Origin: Corticium candelabrum
Lineage: Eukaryota; Porifera; Homoscleromorpha; Homosclerophorida; Plakinidae
DNA length: 64,000 nt
Assembly: GCF_963422355.1 (NCBI RefSeq)
Contig: NC_085092.1
Span: 222,501 to 286,500, forward strand
Reading direction: 5' to 3'
Shown piece after piece: positions 47,101 to 56,992 of this stretch. Each line of letters opens with the position of its first letter. Within the stretch, counting starts at the first letter, position 1. The position numbers were made by a program, and so were the translations under genes. Under the pieces are notes generated by a model, which saw nothing but the letters and a program-made list of their open reading frames with translations, was not told the origin of the DNA and searched no databases.

Positions 47101-47780
47101 CGTCTATTGCAATGGACGTGGCAGAGTATTATCAAAACCTTACTTGTCTTAGCGCTGCAAAATTTGTCTTGTCGCTGCATGCAGCATCATAGCACCAGAT
47201 GGGCACCTTCGTATAGCAGAATTTATTATTACCAATCTCAAGTGTATTGTAGACATTGGATAATGTGGACATAGGATAACTATCATTTACTGTTATTGTA
47301 TACAGCATTCACACCAGCAACTTCAGAACCAGTCTGAACGAGATAAGTTTTCTTCAAGATTGCCATTACTTTACAGACTAAAACTACTTGATGAATGCCT
47401 TGTTTTGATGCTGATTTTGGGCATCTAGATCAATTTCTACTTTACCTGAAACGGTTCTGAAATATAGTGTAAATGCTATAGTGTAGACCAACACAAAATA
47501 AACTCTTAAAAAAGATAAATTACTTTAGTGGTTACAGTAGCAGTTATTCTTTATTATAACATCATGTACAAATACATACTAGCATTTGTTGTAGGATACA
47601 GGATCGTAACTACGTGGTTTTTGCTTATTCTGTAGAGACGAACTGGGCATCGAATCTTGTTTCACACCAGTCCTAAGATCTGCACGCAATTTCAGACACT
47701 ATGGTGACCAGACAGTTGTGGACGACCTGCAAGACCTTCCATATGATTACAACTACTTGCCTAACAAGTCATTAAATTGA
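26104..47780 (+). CDS. DLGAP5: HURP / DLGAP5-like mitotic spindle protein (15 coding exons)
   Basis: Exons: 26104-26480, 31515-31708, 33453-33806, 34026-34190, 37443-37528, 37591-37770, 37962-38075, 39057-39131, 40033-40176, 43337-43427, 43530-43675, 44383-44526, 45051-45141, 45243-45546, 47636-47780. They join in one frame to 869 residues, close to the family length. The basic coiled N-terminus (residues 1-125, QQWKASRQVEKEKKAMDRKK) is the expected microtubule-binding part. The GKAP/DLGAP domain (about 309-490) shows FRQLIESETQRLQSLCDTW, AVGKAQLLIRQRFHQF and DLQGFWDMISCQVTDINSQF. HURP bundles and stabilises kinetochore microtubules in mitosis. Exons 9-11 and 12-14 are a tandem duplication and exon 8 is a third partial copy. 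The last exon has FTPVLRSARNFRHYG. Introns are packed with transposons and a satellite. Confidence 0.9.
26515..29001. repeat. GTACT pentanucleotide satellite array (main block, HURP intron 1)
   Basis: About 2.5 kb built almost entirely of 5-bp units: GTACT, CTACT, GTATC and GTATT, with rare GTACG, GTACC, GTACA and CTCCT. None of the units makes a stop codon on the plus strand, so very long reading frames of the YCTVL type run through all three frames. These are not genes. Higher-order copies exist: a segment near 27520-27710 recurs 191 bp later, and one near 28560-28710 recurs 255 bp later. A 6-bp slip (CATACT) at 27641 and again at 27832 shifts the pentamer phase. The array starts about 35 bp after HURP exon 1. 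Confidence 0.95.
29002..30365. mobile_element. hAT-like TIR element inserted in the satellite
   Basis: The left end reads CAGGGTTCTAAAAAT and the inverted right end CAGGGTTCGAAAAAT. Further in, both carry GGTCACCAAGTTGCC / GGTCGCCAGTTTGGCC versions of the same sequence. CTCTAC flanks both sides (28996-29001 and 30366-30371), but the satellite itself is rich in this word, so the target duplication is uncertain. The 1.36-kb body contains an OTU-like protease fragment. CAGGG ends suggest hAT-type, not proven. Confidence 0.65.
29504..29683 (+). pseudogene. OTU-like cysteine protease fragment inside the transposon
   Basis: A 59-codon open stretch contains IVVEGDGNCLFRSFSILF followed by LELRQ. DGNC is the OTU-family catalytic Asp-Gly-Asn-Cys, and FRS...LR matches the segment after it. 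No downstream catalytic His region was found and the frame stops at 29681-29683. OTU domains are common passengers of metazoan transposons, so this is probably a decayed element gene, not a host exon. Confidence 0.6.
30366..30511. repeat. GTACT satellite, block distal to the inserted element
   Basis: About 145 bp of the same CTACT/GTACT/GTATC pentamers resume exactly at the right end of the TIR element, showing the array was continuous before insertion. Confidence 0.9.
30512..31514. other. Remainder of HURP intron 1
   Basis: About 1 kb of AT-rich intron sequence ending in the acceptor TTACAG before exon 2. No repeat ends or coding signal were recognised. Confidence 0.5.
32472..33170. mobile_element. 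TTAA-flanked TIR element in HURP intron 2
   Basis: The left end is TTAAAGGTTTAGGGTCACAG followed by TTGGACATGCGCAC. The right end is its inverted counterpart: GTGCACATGTCCAACTGTG, then CACCTTTAA. TTAA occurs at both borders, the target used by piggyBac-type elements. The 0.7-kb body is non-coding, so this is a MITE. Confidence 0.6.
34289..35304. mobile_element. Long foldback (MULE-like) element in HURP intron 4
   Basis: The 1,016-bp element starts TAGTCTCGTGTAGCCAGACC and ends with the inverted copy GGTCTGGCTACACGAGGCTA. The inverted homology continues far inwards: AGGCGAGATAATATTACCGC near 34424 pairs with a block near 35150, and the GTCGCGAAATGTCGTCGAAA block near 34572 pairs with one near 35003. 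Almost the whole element is therefore one big hairpin with arms near 500 bp. Flanks AATTTAAGG (34280-34288) and AATCTAAGG (35305-35313) form a 9-bp target duplication with one mismatch, as in Mutator-like elements. Confidence 0.8.
35557..36777. mobile_element. Nested TIR element with 26-bp perfect ends and TA flanks
   Basis: CAGTGCCCCCACGCATAAAC... at 35557-35582 is mirrored exactly by ...GTTTATGCGTGGGGGCACTG at 36752-36777. TA lies directly outside both ends, indicating a Tc1/mariner-type insertion. It sits inside the element 35367-37000. Perfect TIRs suggest a recent insertion. It contains an unassigned minus-strand ORF (36540-36136). Confidence 0.8.
36136..36540 (-). CDS. Unrecognised ORF inside the nested transposon
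   Basis: A 134-codon minus-strand ORF starting MQRYVVAQQPCHILAPAFF. I recognise no transposase DDE motif or DNA-binding domain. The segment DKETLDKDIQNCLDNWVVTL looks like an ordinary soluble helix and is followed by a hydrophobic stretch. A second ORF fragment follows at 36092-35799 on the same strand. It may be captured host sequence or a degenerate element gene. Confidence 0.3.
   Translation of the reverse strand: MQRYVVAQQPCHILAPAFFAVCQSEQQLFRDRRSVLNKVRRKQMNVPVDQKEGPHFGNDGLVSPSLMSDYVKDLSEVSASSCELGQLLPDKETLDKDIQNCLDNWVVTLTTEDRMILSLVVFQVFRSLVVLYSF
38104..38157. repeat. (TA)n microsatellite in HURP intron 7
   Basis: Uninterrupted TA dinucleotides of about 26 units, 29 bp after the end of HURP exon 7. 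Confidence 0.95.
39175..40008. mobile_element. GGCCACAC-ended TIR element between HURP exons 8 and 9
   Basis: The left end reads GGCCACACCCCAAAAAAATT and the inverted right end GGCCACACTAAAAAGTTTTT. CTAA borders the left end (39171-39174) and recurs 3 bp beyond the right end, a possible 4-bp target duplication. The 834-bp body has no recognised coding sequence. The insertion interrupts a stretch that is continuous in copy B. Confidence 0.65.
40841..41206. mobile_element. TA-flanked MITE in HURP intron 9
   Basis: CTGTCTGTTCCCCATAAG at the left and the inverted CTTATGGGGAACAGACAG at the right are perfect TIRs. TA lies outside both (40839-40840 and 41207-41208). At 366 bp without transposase it is a Tc1/mariner-type MITE. 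Confidence 0.7.
43661..45350 (+). repeat. Copy B of the intragenic duplication (HURP exons 12-14)
   Basis: The compact 1.7-kb copy starts inside the 3' end of exon 11, where GCAGCTCAGCAAACAGTAAC marks the junction, and ends in exon 14 near EDGHTSKQQSSSVSSDQ. Exon 12 encodes 48 residues almost identical to exon 9. Exon 13 matches exon 10, and the first part of exon 14 matches exon 11. Confidence 0.8.
46005..46033. repeat. Perfect 10-bp inverted repeat
   Basis: TGCATGCGAA and TTCGCATGCA are separated by 9 bp in HURP intron 14, a strong small hairpin. Further GCATG/CGATCGCAT words follow to 46080. Role unknown. Confidence 0.6.
46288..46915. mobile_element. MULE-like TIR element in HURP intron 14
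   Basis: The left end TAGCCTCGAAGTTCCAGACT and the inverted right end TAGCTCGAACTTCCAGACC share a long imperfect TIR that also includes ACTAAAATGATTT further in. The flanks TATTTGCTA at 46279-46287 and 46916-46924 are an exact 9-bp target duplication, typical of Mutator-like elements. The 628-bp body is non-coding. Confidence 0.75.
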
Positions 47781-47895
47781 TCTAATGTAAACACACAAGT
47801 ACATGTTGAAGTAACTAAGTAGAGTATGTGAACATTTCTTGTTTGATGTAATGGAAGTTTTATAAAAGTAAATATAGTATGAATAGGAAAGCTGG

Positions 47896-48894
47896 TTATG
47901 TCTTCCTTCTATCATTGCTAACAATTTCCTCTAAATCTTTTAACGAAACTACCGAAGAACCTCTTGCTGCAGGTTGGGGCTGTGACTTGCTTGGTTTCCA
48001 TCCAATCACAGACAGGATCCTAAATGTTGCTGGGATGCTACCGTCCTCGTTACCATACAACGTCTTGTAGATGGCAGCAGCTGCTATGAGTGTTTCCCTT
48101 GGTATGTAACTTCTTCGTCTTCGTACTGCATTGTTTTCTCCCATTCTCCTCAAGTCCTTCATCAACTCAAACATGGTCGGATAATTCACAACAATGTCAT
48201 CTATATCAATGGTTGTCAAATTAAAACCACTTTGAGTTAATAGGCCTCCCATGTCTTGCATGGAAGTGAATGGACTAATGTGTTGTCCCATGCCACCTTC
48301 TCTGTCTTGTTCAGCTAGCAGAAAAGATGATCGGAGCTCATATAATGTATCTGTTGCAAACATAGAGCCAATGAAACATCCATCCTCCTTCAACACTTCA
48401 CATATTTGTTGTAATGATCCCGGTAAATCGTTCACCCAGTGCAAACTCAAACTGCTCAACACGACATCAAACACGTTGTCTTTGAATGGAAGGAACTCCT
48501 CATCAACATGTAACCGTGTTGTAGGAATAGCTTGATGCACGTGACTGGTAAGAATGACTTTTTCTGCGAGGTCACATTGAACGAGTTGTTGCATATCGTA
48601 TTGATCAATGTGCTGAACTATGTGACCATGACCACAACCCAAATCCAAACCAAGCTCAAACGACCTAGATACGTCTCTCATTCTGTCAACGACCCTGTAG
48701 GCCACCTCATCTCTAAGGTAATGGTAAGTAGTAAAATCTTCGTCCACGCCCACGCATGTCCGATTTTTCTGGCGGCGTTTGGCGCGACGATCGAATACGT
48801 CTATAACTCCACTATACAAAGAACTGATAGCTCTCCATGCTGCAGTTGGTTGAGCATAGAAAGCAATGCGTTGTAACAAACAAGACGGTCTCAT
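47896..48894 (-). CDS. NDUFAF5: NDUFAF5, complex I assembly factor (SAM-dependent), intronless
   Basis: A single-exon 332-residue protein. The N-terminus ([21 protein letters not shown]) is basic and lacks acidic residues, as a mitochondrial presequence should. The SAM-binding motif LDLGCGHG is at residues 83-90, followed by the class I methyltransferase strands [17 protein letters not shown] and [21 protein letters not shown]. The last third has FPTMFELM-like [21 protein letters not shown], characteristic of NDUFAF5. The family hydroxylates an arginine of NDUFS7 early in complex I assembly in the matrix. Tail-to-tail with HURP (stop codons 115 bp apart) and head-to-head with MAPRE (82 bp). 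Confidence 0.94.
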   Translation of the reverse strand: MRPSCLLQRIAFYAQPTAAWRAISSLYSGVIDVFDRRAKRRQKNRTCVGVDEDFTTYHYLRDEVAYRVVDRMRDVSRSFELGLDLGCGHGHIVQHIDQYDMQQLVQCDLAEKVILTSHVHQAIPTTRLHVDEEFLPFKDNVFDVVLSSLSLHWVNDLPGSLQQICEVLKEDGCFIGSMFATDTLYELRSSFLLAEQDREGGMGQHISPFTSMQDMGGLLTQSGFNLTTIDIDDIVVNYPTMFELMKDLRRMGENNAVRRRRSYIPRETLIAAAAIYKTLYGNEDGSIPATFRILSVIGWKPSKSQPQPAARGSSVVSLKDLEEIVSNDRRKT

Positions 48895-48976
48895 ATTGAT
48901 ATTAATGTATCACTCACGTGTTGTAAAGTTTGCGCATGCTCATTGTCTGGTAGCGGTGTTCGCATTTCCGTTGGCG
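48895..48976. promoter_or_regulatory. Shared NDUFAF5/MAPRE promoter with NRF-1-like site
   Basis: The 82-bp spacer contains TGCGCATGCTCA at 48931-48942, close to the palindromic NRF-1 consensus, and a CACGTG at 48915-48920. NRF-1 controls many mitochondrial genes in animals, which suits NDUFAF5. No TATA box is visible. Confidence 0.5.
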
Positions 48977-51900
48977 ATGACTGCTGTCAACGTCTATTTT
49001 ACGGCGTCGTCTATGGCTGGAGAAAAGCAGCTTAGCCGTCATGAACTTCTTCAATGGGTAAATGATTCTCTCCAATTGAGCTACACAAAGATCGAGCAAT
49101 TGTGTGCAGGTGCGTCACCTTGTCTTGTTGATCGCAATTATATCTTAGTGTTTTCGCTTCCATTTTTGATTCATTTAGTGTTGATTGTGCAGTGTTACTC
49201 GACCGTCTCTGTGTGTCTGTTAGGATCGTCAGTGTCTACGTAGTAGTACAGTAGTCTCTAGTGTCTAGTCTACACAAATAGTGTACTCTACTGTACAACA
49301 CTTTAGTTCTAAAGCATGAAATCTAAAAATGCTAACCTAGAGCTTTGCATAGCTCGTCTTTACAAAAGAGCTATTTGTTAGTGAACATTATTTTTGGAAA
49401 TTTTTATTCAAAAGAGTTACACTAACTCGGTTGTCACGACATCAATTTAGAGAGTTTATTGAGGATAAATTTTGCATTTTCTATAAAGTTTATTTTTAAT
49501 GCAATATTATACTTTTTTGACATGATACAAACTTTGTTTAATTGTTTCTTCAGAATTTTAAATTATGTAGTTCTCAGCTACGTCATTCTTCTTACCAAAG
49601 TGTTTACATTTGTTGCAGTTTTTGTTTGTAATATTTTGATGGTTTCTAATCTTCTCTTCTTGAGACTGTCAAGTTGCCCACTTCAGCTGATCTTCTCACC
49701 TCTGAGCTCTAAGAATGTCCTAGAGCAACAACATCTATGTCAATATTAGAATTTTTGTTGCTATCAAATACAGCCAGATGAGATTGTTGTCAATATTGAG
49801 GCTCTTTCAGTTGATAATGATAATGGCAGTTACTGAAGCCAGCAGCTGTTGACATACTACTGTAGTATATACTACTAATCGGTCCATGTCATACTTGCAG
49901 ATAAGAAAACAAAACTCAGCCTTGCCATTCTGTCTTTCACACTTCCCCTGAGTCATCTATGAAGCAAACTGCAGTTTGCAGTTGGGACAAGTATGAAAGG
50001 CAGTCAGGCATGACTAAATCATAAGAGGACAAACCACATCACGTCACAAAGTATGTGGGATCTCTTAAAGATCTGTTATCTGTGTGTTGGTTTATTGGAA
50101 AATCAAAGGCTAGTGCTTGGTTGTTATAGTTGTTAGCAAGTCATAGTTTTTATGTTGCCTATGAATGAGTCAGCAACGTGTGCAATTGTTTCAATAAATG
50201 GTAATGAAACATCCACCATGTATATATTGTTAACCAGCTGCACTACTTGTACATGTACAGTGTCATTGTCACTGTGACGTTGGGTGATGGTAATTGAAAC
50301 ATTGTCTTTTAGGTGCTGCATACTGTCAATTCATGGATCTGCTTTTTAAAGGTTTTGTGGTGCAGCTAGGTTTGCTTTATTCACATTTAGTGTTTAAATG
50401 CTACATGCTCTTTAGGTTCAGTTCCAATGAAGCGGGTAAAATTTGATGTGAAACAAGAGTTCGAGTACATTGCCAATTTCAAAATTCTACAAAATGCATT
50501 TAAGAAGAAAGGAGTAGACAAGGTACGTACAACAGTTATAGATTGTTTATTGATGGTTTCAAACAGAGTGTTTTGTTTTAACACTTCGCAACTGCGCAGA
50601 TTCATATTTTTATGTAAAGTTACATTATAAGTAAATCTATTCTCTACTGATTTATTCTAATGTTCGTAATCATGGAGTACTTCTTAGGGGTTGTCAGTAA
50701 TTATTGAATGATTTATTTGAACTTCTTTCCTACTTACCCCACCTAATATAGACAGTTGTCCATAGCCATCAAACCATTGCTTTACTTGCATCTACTACAT
50801 GATATGTTGCACCCACTACTAGTGATCTATTAGACATAATCAAAGCCAGTCTCGCGTAGCCAGACCCTTTCCCACGTCAAGCAATTGCACCAGACCCTAT
50901 TTTTGCAGAAGTATGACGCAGGAAAAGGGTCTGGCTACACGAGACTAAATCAAAGCATCTATTCTTTTATTAGAGACGTTTTATAATTAATTAATTCATT
51001 CATTGTTTGTAAGCCATACTGTCTTAGTCTGAGACAGTCTTTCACACAAACGTCCCACAAAGTTTGATCTTTCATCACCAGTTGACCGGTCAATTTTAGT
51101 ATCAAACAAGATCTTACTTCTGAACCTCCACTTGCTACTTTTGTCTTTTTGTCTATGTTTGTACTGGAGACAGTAGCACTTGTTCACTAATCAGGTGAGG
51201 TGAACAGTCAGTGTGACGACTTCTTTGGTTCAGACTTCTTGTTCATGAAGTTAGCAGAAGTACCTCATTATATTCAGTTTCTCACTAGTGTTTTGTGTTC
51301 CCTGTTGATTTTAATGTTTTAGTTATCATGACGTGTCGTTTATGCACATTTCTCTCAGCTGAGGAGTACAAAGCGTGGCATATTGCTGCTGATCACTTGC
51401 TGTCATCTGGAAGAAAGGCTCTCTCTCTCTTCTTATTCTGTACCCCAAATAGTCAACTGCTTCTCCAGCGCCTCACATACATGTGGGACTTGCGCATGTG
51501 CAATGATTGAATGATTTCTAAATGGAAATTTCTGAAATAGGAAAAATTGAGAGAGACTGTTGACGTCAGTCTCTCTTGTAACGTATCTTGGCTTTGTATG
51601 GAAAGAGAGTGCAGATAGTATTTGGCTGTGACATTACACAATGTGTAAGACATATAGAACTTGAAGGAGAAAACAATTAGCAAAGCACCAGTAAGATGTA
51701 CAGACAAAGGGAATTGTTGTGGCAGAGCAATTCTTTAAATGAATGCGCACTAAAGTACAAACCCTCCACTAAAGTACAAACCCTCTACTAAAGTACAAAC
51801 TCTCCACTAAAGTACAAACTCTCCACTAAAGTACAAACCCTCCGCGTGCCATAGCCCTGCAGCTTGAATGTAATTTGCAAAGTTTAATGGTGCATGCTGA

Positions 51901-53069
51901 GCTTGGTCTGACGCCATTTACACGCAGAACAGTTACAGAATGAAAGTGAGGTGATGGAGGTGTAGATGTTGGTGTTGACTTTGCTTGTGTCCGATCCCTG
52001 ACGCCGGCGACCATGCCAGTGTTTTTTGTCCCATTTAGTTAGCTCCCGTTAAGCGCTGCTATCATTTCAAAAAGCTGTTGTACAGTGCAAACCCTCCACG
52101 TACCTTAGCTATGCAGTTTGATGCACACCCCCATATTAAACATACGGGACAGTTATTTGGTCACGTGTTACGCGGTTGTCTATCAGCTCATACATACGGT
52201 CGTACATCACGTGATCGAGACACACTACTGTACCTAAACTATGATATGAGGCAATGAAGGCAAATACTACATATGAAGGGAAAACGAGTGCTGTTCATAT
52301 TTACACTCCTCTCAATAGATTTACTAGTCAAATGTTTAGTAGTGAAGCCATCTTTACTAGCAGTCACTGTATGACATGGGTATGATGCATACCTCATATT
52401 ACACGTTTTGCCTTGAAAGCACAGCGAAGGAGGCCTCAACAAGTGTGGCCAGATTACTCTGTACTGTGTAGCTGTACTAATTGTTGCACTTGTTTTAAAG
52501 ATTCCTCTTATAGGCACTCAAAGTAACTTGATAAAAATGATTTATTATTGCATTATTATGACTGTCAATTGTTAATGTTGATGTGCATGTTCAACAATTG
52601 TCAAAGGGAGTGGAGTTGGTAGTGTTGACTTGAAAGATAACATTGGGTTGCAAGCTTGATTTAGTGGTGCTGTACCATGAAGTTGTATGAGGAGTTTATC
52701 ACATTGTGCTTTGGTGCAGTTACACAGTTGCATAATGTCTGTATAATGCGATTACATGTTTGTAGTTTATGATTAGTTTATGTTTGTCATTTATCAAACA
52801 ATTTAATTTATGTCTGGATTGTAATGTTTTGGTCAAATTATTTCCAGATCATACCAATTGATAGACTTGTTAAAGGACGGTTTCAAGACAATTTTGAGTT
52901 TTTGCAATGGTTCAAGCGTTTCTATGATGCCAACTATGCAGGAATGGAGAACTACCATCCAGCTGAAGTGAGAGCAGAGGTCGGAAGTGCTGTTGCTAGA
53001 AAACCGCCTCTTAACAGTTCTGGTGCAGGTAAGTTGGTTGGAGCAAAGTCTATGTACACAAACATACAT

Positions 53070-53121
<52 letters not shown>

Positions 53122-53149
53122 ATGCACACTTTGAGCTGTCAATTTTGCA

Positions 53150-53206
<57 letters not shown>

Positions 53207-56200
53207 ACGTTTGAGGAGTCATGCGTTGTCACTATTAGCAAGTAACTGTCAGATACTCACAAGGACCATTATTTGTCATTAGGTTAGTCACTTTCTTCTT
53301 AAAAAGGGCAGACCAACTATATTTTTTATGCTCATATTTTGACATAAAATCAAACCAACTGACTGAAATAAATATAAGCAAAAGTATGACCATTTGACAT
53401 TTCGACCACACACTTTTCTTGTTGAGCTGCCTACAAGCCTATGAGACAACAAAAACAGACACTAAAGCAGATGCAGATACTGGTGCAACATGAATACAGA
53501 TGCTGTACTACGCTTACTGTTAGCACCTGCTGAGTCACTGATACATGACATAGGAGGTTTTGTACATGTACCAAACCTTTCTACAGCAACATCATTGTGC
53601 TTGTGCACATCAAATTTTATTTAGTTTTTGTCAAGCTCAAATCTGGATCAGCAAATCCAAGCATCAAGAAATTTAATTGGCCTGGTCTAATTTAGATCAA
53701 AACGTATCACAGTGTTCTGCCCAGAATTTTGGGAGTAGTGGTAGGTGCATTAGGGTGTGGTTTTAGGGCGTGGCTTACATGATCTGCCACTACTTGCAGC
53801 CCGTCATCGCTACTCCCAGTGCTTTCGCTGATGCTGGAATTCTCATCTGGCTCCAATCATGACGTTTCCGTAAGAAATATTTCAGTAAAGACATCTTGAC
53901 TGGACACCTCGACGATATCTGGGAAAGAAGTAGATCGACCTCCCAGATCATCAAGCATCGTCACAAAACAGACAAAAAAAATGCCAAACAGAACGTATCT
54001 CACTGTTAATGGTCCATGATCCGAAAAAGCAGACTAAGAAAGCTGCAACTTAGTCAACAGTTGGGAACTATGTTGCCTAGTCTCACTTTTATGCTATGGT
54101 GTGGTTAGACGTTTGCCATCCATGCACCAGCTGCAGATTTTGAACAGCCAGTGCTCCTGTCTAGCAAAGAAACCCTGATGACAACTTTGACTGGCTCTGT
54201 CACAAGGCGCTTGGGATATTGCCTTGCTCATCGCTGACATGCAGACTGCTTTGTTGGATCTCACAGCACCTTAGTGCTGTGAGCGATAGATCCTATCATA
54301 TCAGGACAGGTCTGCTGCTATGTCATGGTGTGCAGGTCTGCTGCTGTGTCATGATGTGAACAAAGTTCTCACCTTTCAACAAACTGCTCTCACCATCAAT
54401 GCTCATTAACTTTGAGCAAGTAAAACACTAGCTAAGTATGTAGTGGTCGGGGTTTGTCAAGTGATGGTTGGGCCTGACCACCTCTGACCACCGTGGACAG
54501 AACCTTAGTATTAGCCAGCTAAGTGAATGAAGTGATCTGAATGGACATTTGTATTGATATTTTAAATATGTATGGCTTGACTTTAAGTGCATATGAAGAA
54601 CACGTTGAATGCTATGTGGTAGACTTAGAACCACTTTGTAAGTAGTTAGAGTGTATGTACGGTCAACCCTTGATATAATGATGTAGACAGTGTGGGACAA
54701 ACGTGCATGCATTCCAACATGGTACTTCACCTCTTGATATAACTACACTTGATATGACGACACTGACAGACAGAGTACAAAGATGCATAGGAGTATAGAA
54801 ATGTCCCTCGATTTACTGACATCCAGGTCACCGCAGCCTATCCTCCCGTATGTGCACCTTTTGCCATGTGGTGCACACATTAGAGCTTCTGCGGCACTTC
54901 ATCTGCCTAAATGGCTGCATGTGAACTTGGCAGCTGGTTGTAACTCCAGAAGATTCTTCAGCAACAAGTAGAAGTTTACAGTGCATTAGCATGTGTACAC
55001 TGTACATGCCATTTTACGATGAACCGTGTGTGTTACTGTGGCCACCCCACTCTAAGATGAAACCACATGCGTTATTCAGGTTTGCACCAATGCAGATTTG
55101 ATATAGTAACCTCGGGATATAACGACATCAAATCGCCTGTTCCAAGTATTTTGTTACATCGAGGGTTGACTGTACTTATGTTTCTCATCTGACAAGAAAT
55201 TTCAATATAAGAACATAGCTGAAATGAAGTACAGTAGTTCCTTCATTTGCGACCACTCAAAGCCCATCAAAGTGGTCGTAAAATGGAGGTAGTCTCTCCC
55301 AGAGGTGCACGTGACCGCTCCAGAGGAGTCCATGCGACATCCTTACTCACGTGACTTCTGCAAGTTGTAAGTCAGCGTAGGGTAAGCAGTAGCCTTTCTC
55401 TCAGACAGATGTTCATCATGATCATCATCATCGGGGTCTACCTCAGCGTCATTTTTGACACCTGCGCTTCTGAGGCATATCAAACAGCTTCCAAGAGTAG
55501 TTGTAGACAAGTGCTTCCCGGACATGTCCACCAATATTAAACATGCGCAGAGACCTGGTTGGTTGCTAACAGAAGTGCACATGACACATTTTAGCAGCGC
55601 TGGTCACGTTACGAAGGTAGCTACTGATAAGAGGTAGCTGTTATACAAATTTGGTCCATGCACAGTTAACGCGGTTGTAAATAGGAGGTGGTCACAGATG
55701 AGAGGGGTCGCACATGGGAGGGACTACTGTATAGAACATTTCAACAGTGCATCGAAGCAACAGCTGAGCTTATCTTCAGAGCCATTTGTGATAGTGAATC
55801 TGATAGAGATGACACGAACTCAATCTTCTTTCTCTCAAAGTAGGAGCAGTTGTGCATTGAATTAAGGACAATACATTATTGCAGGCACAATTGATTTTTA
55901 ACTGACACATTTATACTTTACAGATGTGTTACATTTAGAGATGATATACTAAGTAAAGGTTATCACTCGCATTTCAGAACAAGATCATATTGATGCCTGA
56001 GTATCGTTTACTGCACGAGTTGTAGCAAAGTGCGATAAACGGTGAGAGGGCAAGAAATATGATATTGCTCTGGAACAAGGGTGATGACCAATATAGTTAC
56101 CAGCACATGGCCCTTACCCAATGAGTGTTTGAGTAGACTGTCATGAAGTTATCTTTCTCATTTCTACAGCAATTTCAATTATTTAGTCAGAGATGGCTTA

Positions 56201-56936
56201 CTTTTGTTTGCTGCTCTTGATTGACTGGGACAGTATTTCTCCTTCTCATTTGACTTGTCGGCTTGTTTTGTGAAATTGTTGCGGTTTGCATAAGATGATT
56301 GCCCTAGCTGGTTTGTAACAGTATCACGATCAGTCCCTTGTACTGGGAACGGGCAACGATTGTGGAAGCGGGCAATAACTGCGGAATGTGTGCAGTAACT
56401 ACAGTACGCATAGACTATGCAGGCATTAGGCCGAATACTGATATTATTGCACAGTCTACAAGAGCACTTGTTGGGTAGGGGCCACGTGCCGGTAACTAAA
56501 GAGAACTGCAAGTGAACTAAGTAAAAGAGTTAGTTACTTGGTTGACAGATAGTAAAGCGTCCAGTTTGAGGTATCACAAATGCTAGGACCATTGCTATTG
56601 CATTATCGTCTCGTTTTAAATTTTATGGTGCTTGTGGCTTTGTCCACCTTCTCATCAACCAACTTTCTGAGGATAAAATATCCAGGTTGAAATGACATTT
56701 GCATTGTTATTTTCTCATAAGTAGCACTGGGTTTCTTGTTGAGGTTGGTTTGTTGCTGTTAATTTGTTATGTAATGCATTCATTGTTTCAGTAGGTAAGA
56801 AACCGGTCAGCCATTCCCAGGTGCCTGCTGGTGGAAGGAAGCCAGTAGGAGGTGTACGTTCTGTGGGGAGTTCAAGGAGCGACGTCCATATAGACAAACA
56901 ACAATATGAATCAGAGGTTAGGTAGTCAGTTTAGAA

Positions 56937-56992
<56 letters not shown>

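Noticed and set aside
48251-48876. Plus-strand ORFs opposite NDUFAF5
   Set aside because: Antisense shadows of the conserved NDUFAF5 coding frame.
53712-54507. Possible TIR element with CAGTGTTCTGCCCA and an inverted CTAAGGTTCTGTCCA
   Set aside because: The ends match over only about 10 bases and no target duplication could be found, so it is not listed as an element.
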